Of a stretch of 34,516 nucleotides of DNA, positions 31,072 to 34,516 are shown piece by piece. Source of the DNA: Candidatus Omnitrophota bacterium. Its GTDB lineage: Bacteria; Omnitrophota; Gorgyraeia; Tantalellales; Tantalellaceae. A model generated the notes under the pieces. It was not told the DNA's origin and did not search any database. It saw nothing but the letters and a program-made list of their open reading frames with translations. Both the position numbers and the translations under genes were made by a program. Positions within the stretch are counted from its first letter, which is position 1. The number at the start of each line of letters is the position of its first letter. The stretch spans positions 1-34,516 of the forward strand of contig WJMG01000020.1 in the NCBI GenBank assembly GCA_014728075.1. The letters are read 5' to 3'.

Positions 31072-34000
31072 ATGAAGATCATTTCTATCCTTATAATTTT
31101 AAGTTTGATATTCCAGCCTCTGCCTTCTTTAGCGGAACAGAAGATCTCGACCCTTTCGCCATGGACAGGATTCCAAGATAGCGGCGGGCCATCTAATATC
31201 GCTATATCGCTTATCTCCCGATACATCGAAGAGAACGGTATATATGCGCGGACACTTGATGATATCCAGCGCCTTCTGTTGAATAGTAATGCGCCCGCGA
31301 AGGTCACTCTCACCCGGAGGCCCGGTGAAATAATCGTAGAGGCCGGGGAGAGCAAAGAGGCAATAAGGTTCTTTGACCCCCGATTAGCCCCATTCGTTAC
31401 TCCTTTCGGGGATATCGAGCGTCTCTCGACGCGCGTGGTGAACGATTCGCTTTACATGCAGCATATCCGCAGCGAACTGGTACTAAACTCTACGAATGCG
31501 ATGTTCACCGAACAGGATCACGCGTTCTGTGATCACCTTATAGAATTCGCCAGAAAAAAGATCGAGCAGACGGACGAGCTGGACCCGGGGATGCCCGTAG
31601 CCGCCATGATAGTTGACGGGAACGGTAAGATAATAACCGAATCGATACGCAAGGACCACTACTCCTCCACAAAATACGGCGTAAAAGCCCTCCACGCCGA
31701 GGTAGCGGCAGTATATGAAGCACAGGAAGCGGGATTTACTGACTGGTCCAACGCCACAATATATGTCACCATGGAATCGGGCTTCAACAGCCTTAAAGAG
31801 CTTATAACCCTTTACGGCTTCGGCAGGGTCGTTTACATCCTTCCAAAAGATCTCCGCATAGACCCGGCCGATACCGCTGACACTCCGAAAACCCTTATAA
31901 AATGCCCCGACAAAAGACTTCGAGAAAAAATGAGAGCGCTCATAAAGCAACCCGATGTTTCGGACATACCCGATATAAACGAACTTATTTACGCGGACCT
32001 TAACGGATCCGCCGACAAAAGCACCCGATCTACGGACCTTATACAACCCGAAATGTTCAAGAAATTATTTCTTCCCCATAAGATCCTTGTCTGGGAATTC
32101 AATACCCGTTACCGGAGGATGTTCTTTTCTAAAAAGAAACCCGATGAACACCCCCTTATCGTGGATAAGGAAGAAGATGGAGATAGCTCCGGGGAAAAAG
32201 AGGTTCCCCGGGTGATCCCCATACATCCCAGCATGATAAAAAGGTTCTGGAACCCGATATTCGCTGAAGAGATATCCATATCCAGATATCTGGGCCGGAT
32301 GCTTATGTCCGAATTCAGAGACTTCGCGCGGGAACAGCACATGCATGAGACCGAAAAACAGTCCCGCGAAAAGAGCCTGGCGGATTTCGAAGCGATATCA
32401 CCGCTGCTCGAAAAAGTCATTGACCTGCGTGAACTTAAGATACTTTACCACCTTCTTAAGCAGAGAAGAACAGAAGCTGCTCGTCAGAAGAACAATGCCG
32501 ATGCCGTATTCACGGATTTCGATCATCTTATGGAAAAGATAAACCTCCCCGGCAGGGACCAGGAACTCATACGCTCTCTGAAGAACGACCACAACAGGGG
32601 TCTGCGTGAGATAAAGACCCTTTATCAGGGTATAGTATCCGACAAAGGCCTGGAAGCATCTTTTAAACGCCTTTATGACAAGTTCGCAAAACAAGAACAT
32701 ATACTGCTGGTAATAGACGATTATGAAAGCTTTTCCGAATTCCGATCGGATATTCTTTCGAAACAGATCCTTCCGGACGGCGCGGTGATCCAATACTACC
32801 ACGACCTTTTCCCTTCGGCGGTCACCGAAAAACCCATGGTGGACATGCATATACACTCGACTTACTCAGATGGGGACACCTCGCCGGATATGCTTCTCAA
32901 GAAAACCTCGGAGATGGGGCTTTACGCGATCTCTATAACGGATCACGATACGCTCGACGCCTATCTTGATCCCGAAAACACCGACATCTTCAAACTGGCC
33001 GAAGAAGCCGGGGTTAAAGTGACAGCCGGAAGCGAAATAAGCAGTTTGTGTTATAACGACTGTTTTGATGACGGGTATTACTTTACCGACATAATCGCAC
33101 TTTTCCCCAGGGGAAAAGGAGAGACCGACTCAAGCTACCGTAAAAGGCTCAAGAAAACGAACAGATACATAGAGGCTTTCCGCAGCCAGTTCCGTAAATG
33201 TATCATGTCATCGTTTTTCCGCCTTAAGACGGAATACAGGAAATTCTACGACCTTTCGGTAAAGGAAATGCTCGAGGAAGCGATCGAACGGGACACATAC
33301 AACGGTTTCCATACGGAACAACTCAGCAGCTATATAGACATGGACAGGATAGAGGAAGAGGCTTACTGGATGGAAATGCTGTCCGACAAGGAATTTCGCG
33401 GAAAAATGCCCAAATGCATGGCAGATTTCATGACTCCCCTTACGCACATTGTATCCAAAGTCGGGCCTGAGAATATAACCGGGGACATCAACACTGAGGC
33501 GGTTGAAAACGCGGTCAACGAAACCCGTGAGGCCTTAAAGGAGGAAGGCCCCGAAAAACAGGAAGAAGCGGCCAGGAAGACCCTCCTGGAGACCACCGCC
33601 AAGGAACTTAACTATTATATATTGTCCAAAAAGAACCATTATTTCGGCCTGCCTGACACTACAATGACCGCCGAATCACTTGTTTCGGACGAGACTTCGC
33701 CCGGGAAGACATGGGGGCTGCTTTCAACGGAGGACATACTTTCTCTGATAAAGAAAGAAAAGGGTTACGCCATACTGGCCCACCCGGAGGGGCAATGGCG
33801 ACAGATGGGTTCACGGAAATTTGAATTGTGGGTAAAAGAAATGAAAAAGGCCGGACTTTACGGCATAGAAGCTTTTTCCCGGGGACACACGGGGACCCTT
33901 TCTCTCTATTTCAACGGCCTCGCCAAACAGAACGGCCTTATTACCACAAACGGCAGTGACTTTCACGGGGAAAAAACCCCGCATGCCCGGAGGGAGCTCG

Positions 34001-34516
34001 CGGTAGGGTACAAAGACTCCGTGGGCAACCAGACCACCGTTGACAAAATACGAAGCCTGATATACCTTGACGAGCATAACGGCGATGCCGGAGACCTCCC
34101 CCAGATCATACCTTTTTCCACCAATAAATTCTCCGACATAATATCGACCTGGTCAGACCTTCCCAATACCGAAAGAGATATACACCTTGAATCCTCAGGA
34201 CAGGACAGGACCTTAAACCTGGCGGAAGCGATAAACTCAACACCTTATCCCGAACATAAAGTTCCACATTTCAACCCGAAGAATTACAGGAAAGTATATG
34301 ACCTTCAAAGAAGAATAGCCGCGGCGGACTATCCCTGGAGCGGTTCGAGCGAGGCGATGGAGGATATCCTGCGGGAAGCGTTTCCCAACGAGCATCAAAC
34401 ACACTTGATGAACTATGAACAGTCAAGATCTAACGACAGAAAAGGGGCAAAGCTCAATCTGATAAGAATGTTATGGACAAAACACAACGCGATAATCGGC
34501 ACGGTTTCCATAGAGG
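31072..34516 (+). CDS. Giant exported RibD-like deaminase/PHP-domain protein (3' truncated by window; absent from ORF track)
   Basis: I read this frame base by base: it is open from ATG 31072 to the window end (1148 codons), so the ORF track, which seems to need a stop, omitted it. A signal peptide is likely ('MKIISILIILSLIFQ', cleavage after 'PSLA' near residue 21). Residues 150-260 resemble the RibD/CDA deaminase fold: 'VAAMIVDGNGKIITES', H208-A-E210 in 'LHAEVAAVYEA', 'ATIYVTMESG', 'GRVVYILPKD'. The PC..C zinc ligands expected after 'TLEP' are missing (ESG at 235-237). Residues 330-585 are mainly helical. Residues 590-970 form a PHP phosphoesterase domain: 'MHIHSTYSDG' (H593, H595, D600), 'TDHDTLDAY' (H625), 'AGSEIS' (E655), 'LAHPEG' (H904) and 'GSDFHG' (D963, H965), with a 250-residue insertion. 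The C-terminus is outside the window. Confidence 0.85.
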   Translation, partial: MKIISILIILSLIFQPLPSLAEQKISTLSPWTGFQDSGGPSNIAISLISRYIEENGIYARTLDDIQRLLLNSNAPAKVTLTRRPGEIIVEAGESKEAIRFFDPRLAPFVTPFGDIERLSTRVVNDSLYMQHIRSELVLNSTNAMFTEQDHAFCDHLIEFARKKIEQTDELDPGMPVAAMIVDGNGKIITESIRKDHYSSTKYGVKALHAEVAAVYEAQEAGFTDWSNATIYVTMESGFNSLKELITLYGFGRVVYILPKDLRIDPADTADTPKTLIKCPDKRLREKMRALIKQPDVSDIPDINELIYADLNGSADKSTRSTDLIQPEMFKKLFLPHKILVWEFNTRYRRMFFSKKKPDEHPLIVDKEEDGDSSGEKEVPRVIPIHPSMIKRFWNPIFAEEISISRYLGRMLMSEFRDFAREQHMHETEKQSREKSLADFEAISPLLEKVIDLRELKILYHLLKQRRTEAARQKNNADAVFTDFDHLMEKINLPGRDQELIRSLKNDHNRGLREIKTLYQGIVSDKGLEASFKRLYDKFAKQEHILLVIDDYESFSEFRSDILSKQILPDGAVIQYYHDLFPSAVTEKPMVDMHIHSTYSDGDTSPDMLLKKTSEMGLYAISITDHDTLDAYLDPENTDIFKLAEEAGVKVTAGSEISSLCYNDCFDDGYYFTDIIALFPRGKGETDSSYRKRLKKTNRYIEAFRSQFRKCIMSSFFRLKTEYRKFYDLSVKEMLEEAIERDTYNGFHTEQLSSYIDMDRIEEEAYWMEMLSDKEFRGKMPKCMADFMTPLTHIVSKVGPENITGDINTEAVENAVNETREALKEEGPEKQEEAARKTLLETTAKELNYYILSKKNHYFGLPDTTMTAESLVSDETSPGKTWGLLSTEDILSLIKKEKGYAILAHPEGQWRQMGSRKFELWVKEMKKAGLYGIEAFSRGHTGTLSLYFNGLAKQNGLITTNGSDFHGEKTPHARRELAVGYKDSVGNQTTVDKIRSLIYLDEHNGDAGDLPQIIPFSTNKFSDIISTWSDLPNTERDIHLESSGQDRTLNLAEAINSTPYPEHKVPHFNPKNYRKVYDLQRRIAAADYPWSGSSEAMEDILREAFPNEHQTHLMNYEQSRSNDRKGAKLNLIRMLWTKHNAIIGTVSIE

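Noticed and set aside
1-34516. CRISPR arrays, tRNA or rRNA genes, insertion sequences, integrases
   Set aside because: No regularly spaced repeats, no cloverleaf with GTTCGANNC-type T-arm in an intergenic gap, and no transposase or integrase motifs in any frame examined by eye.

Overview
The window is a gene-dense stretch of bacterial chromosome of moderate GC. Every convincing gene lies on the + strand. I infer an uncultured Gram-negative lineage, most likely Candidatus Omnitrophota. The reason is the very large signal-peptide-bearing multidomain proteins, with an 'LGPQSIFNP'-like N-terminus and a 'VLIAVETSWIP'-type C-terminal domain, which I remember from that phylum. This placement is from memory and was not checked against any database.

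Layout. (1) 1-3924: the 3' end of a YqeY-family gene, a small exported repetitive protein, two adjacent CNNM/CorC-type transporters, a compact TrkH-like pore fused to an RCK_C (TrkA-C) domain, and a 45-residue entericidin-like lipoprotein missed by the ORF track. A strong intrinsic terminator follows and ends exactly at the next start codon. (2) 3982-4926: a PflX-type radical SAM protein. (3) 5018-19126: a promoter and structured leader, then carA-carB-purF-pyrG-icd-guaA, a structured 161-bp gap, and purL-purQ. All five amide-transfer activities here (CarAB, PurF, PyrG, GuaA, PurLQ) use the glutamine side-chain amide. The one other enzyme, an isocitrate dehydrogenase, would make 2-oxoglutarate, the skeleton for glutamate and glutamine. 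The cluster is therefore unified by nitrogen donor rather than by a single pathway. (4) 19152-21435: a PilZ protein, a small membrane protein, a short cysteine-cluster protein and malic enzyme. (5) 21464-25498: a 1322-residue exported protein with a nucleotidyltransferase-like core, a winged helix and a lineage-type C-terminal domain. (6) 25526-29145: a DUF362 protein with a Tat-like signal, a membrane polyferredoxin, and a protein that looks like a metal-site-less beta-CASP metallo-beta-lactamase fold, in a tightly coupled three-gene unit. (7) 29342-30973: a DEDDh exonuclease fused to a WYL domain, and a BI-1/YccA membrane protein. (8) 31018-34516: a very large ORF that runs off the window and so is absent from the ORF track. 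It has a signal peptide, a RibD-like deaminase domain with a broken zinc site, a long helical middle and a PHP phosphoesterase domain.

The biosynthetic block looks like one or two long transcripts. The accessory genes each have their own AT-rich sigma70-type promoter. No tRNA, rRNA, CRISPR array, insertion sequence or integrase was seen. The most unusual content is the two large exported multidomain proteins, the redox unit ending in a pseudo-metallo-beta-lactamase, and the exonuclease-WYL fusion.
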